From assembly GCF_001456025.1 (NCBI RefSeq), contig NZ_LMTZ01000130.1, positions 1 through 64,000 on the forward strand: 64,000 bases of DNA, read 5' to 3'. The notes beneath the pieces are model-generated. The model made no database searches. It saw nothing but the letters and a program-made list of their open reading frames with translations, and had not been told where the DNA came from. Positions 63,906 through 64,000 of the stretch are shown one piece after another. Numbering within the stretch: position 1 is the first letter of the stretch; each line of letters starts with the position of its first letter. The position numbers were made by a program, and so were the translations under genes. This stretch comes from Mastigocoleus testarum BC008 (GTDB lineage: Bacteria; Cyanobacteriota; Cyanobacteriia; Cyanobacteriales; Nostocaceae).

Positions 63906-64000
63906 TTTCTGGTTACTCCTTAATATGTCTTACGACTGGGGCATTGGACTGAAAGGTGTCAATTAATAGATCGCGAAGTTGTTAAATTATTGACAAATTA

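Overview
The window comes from a cyanobacterium, most likely a filamentous member of the Nostocales. Support: a Psb35-type photosystem II assembly protein, a Ycf66 protein, many GCGATCGC (HIP1) octamers, DUF928 and CHAT/TPR/CHASE2 proteins, short tandem repeats such as TAATTGG, and a miniature element with AGGACTTACGCA-like ends. The DNA is visibly AT-rich. No rRNA, tRNA or CRISPR array was seen, and the genus cannot be named from this sequence.

Region 1 (1-26 kb) is dense in clan CD cysteine peptidases and their relatives: six CHAT-domain genes (four with TPR arrays or TPR remnants, one fused to a membrane CHASE2 sensor, one that has lost its catalytic His), two Tat-exported caspase-like (p20) proteins with DUF4384 tails, and a subtilisin-like protease. 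A 35-37 bp element, GCATA-N14/15-AGA followed by an AT-rich tract, lies in the sense direction upstream of both caspase genes, two TPR-CHAT genes, the subtilase and a broken TPR gene. I read it as a shared promoter or operator, which would make this island one regulon. A truncated RelE-like toxin with an intact antitoxin is embedded in it.

Region 2 (26-31 kb) holds ordinary accessory genes: an alpha/beta hydrolase, a divergent GNAT/TetR pair sharing a 15-bp inverted repeat, an orphan AbiEii-like nucleotidyltransferase, and small hypotheticals.

Region 3 (31.2-42.1 kb) is bounded by two inverted copies of a ~103-bp palindromic repeat. It contains a NACHT-WD40 STAND protein (14 blades), a TIR-MoxR ATPase fusion with a fresh 36-bp in-frame duplication, two paralogous seven-repeat FG-GAP proteins and a 122-bp miniature element. 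The first two genes look like immune or conflict effectors.

Region 4 (42-64 kb) is mostly housekeeping and chromosomal: Xaa-Pro aminopeptidase, Cu/Zn superoxide dismutase, a receiver-thioredoxin-reductase-like fusion, MsrA, an M50-like protease, DUF72, HD hydrolase, Omp85 protein, Psb35, TerB-like protein, RsmB and Ycf66. It also holds three unusual items: a GH9-CBM2-expansin fusion, a decayed gene at about 47.5-47.8 kb, and a double-glycine-leader peptide beside an amidoligase gene that may form a small peptide-modification system.
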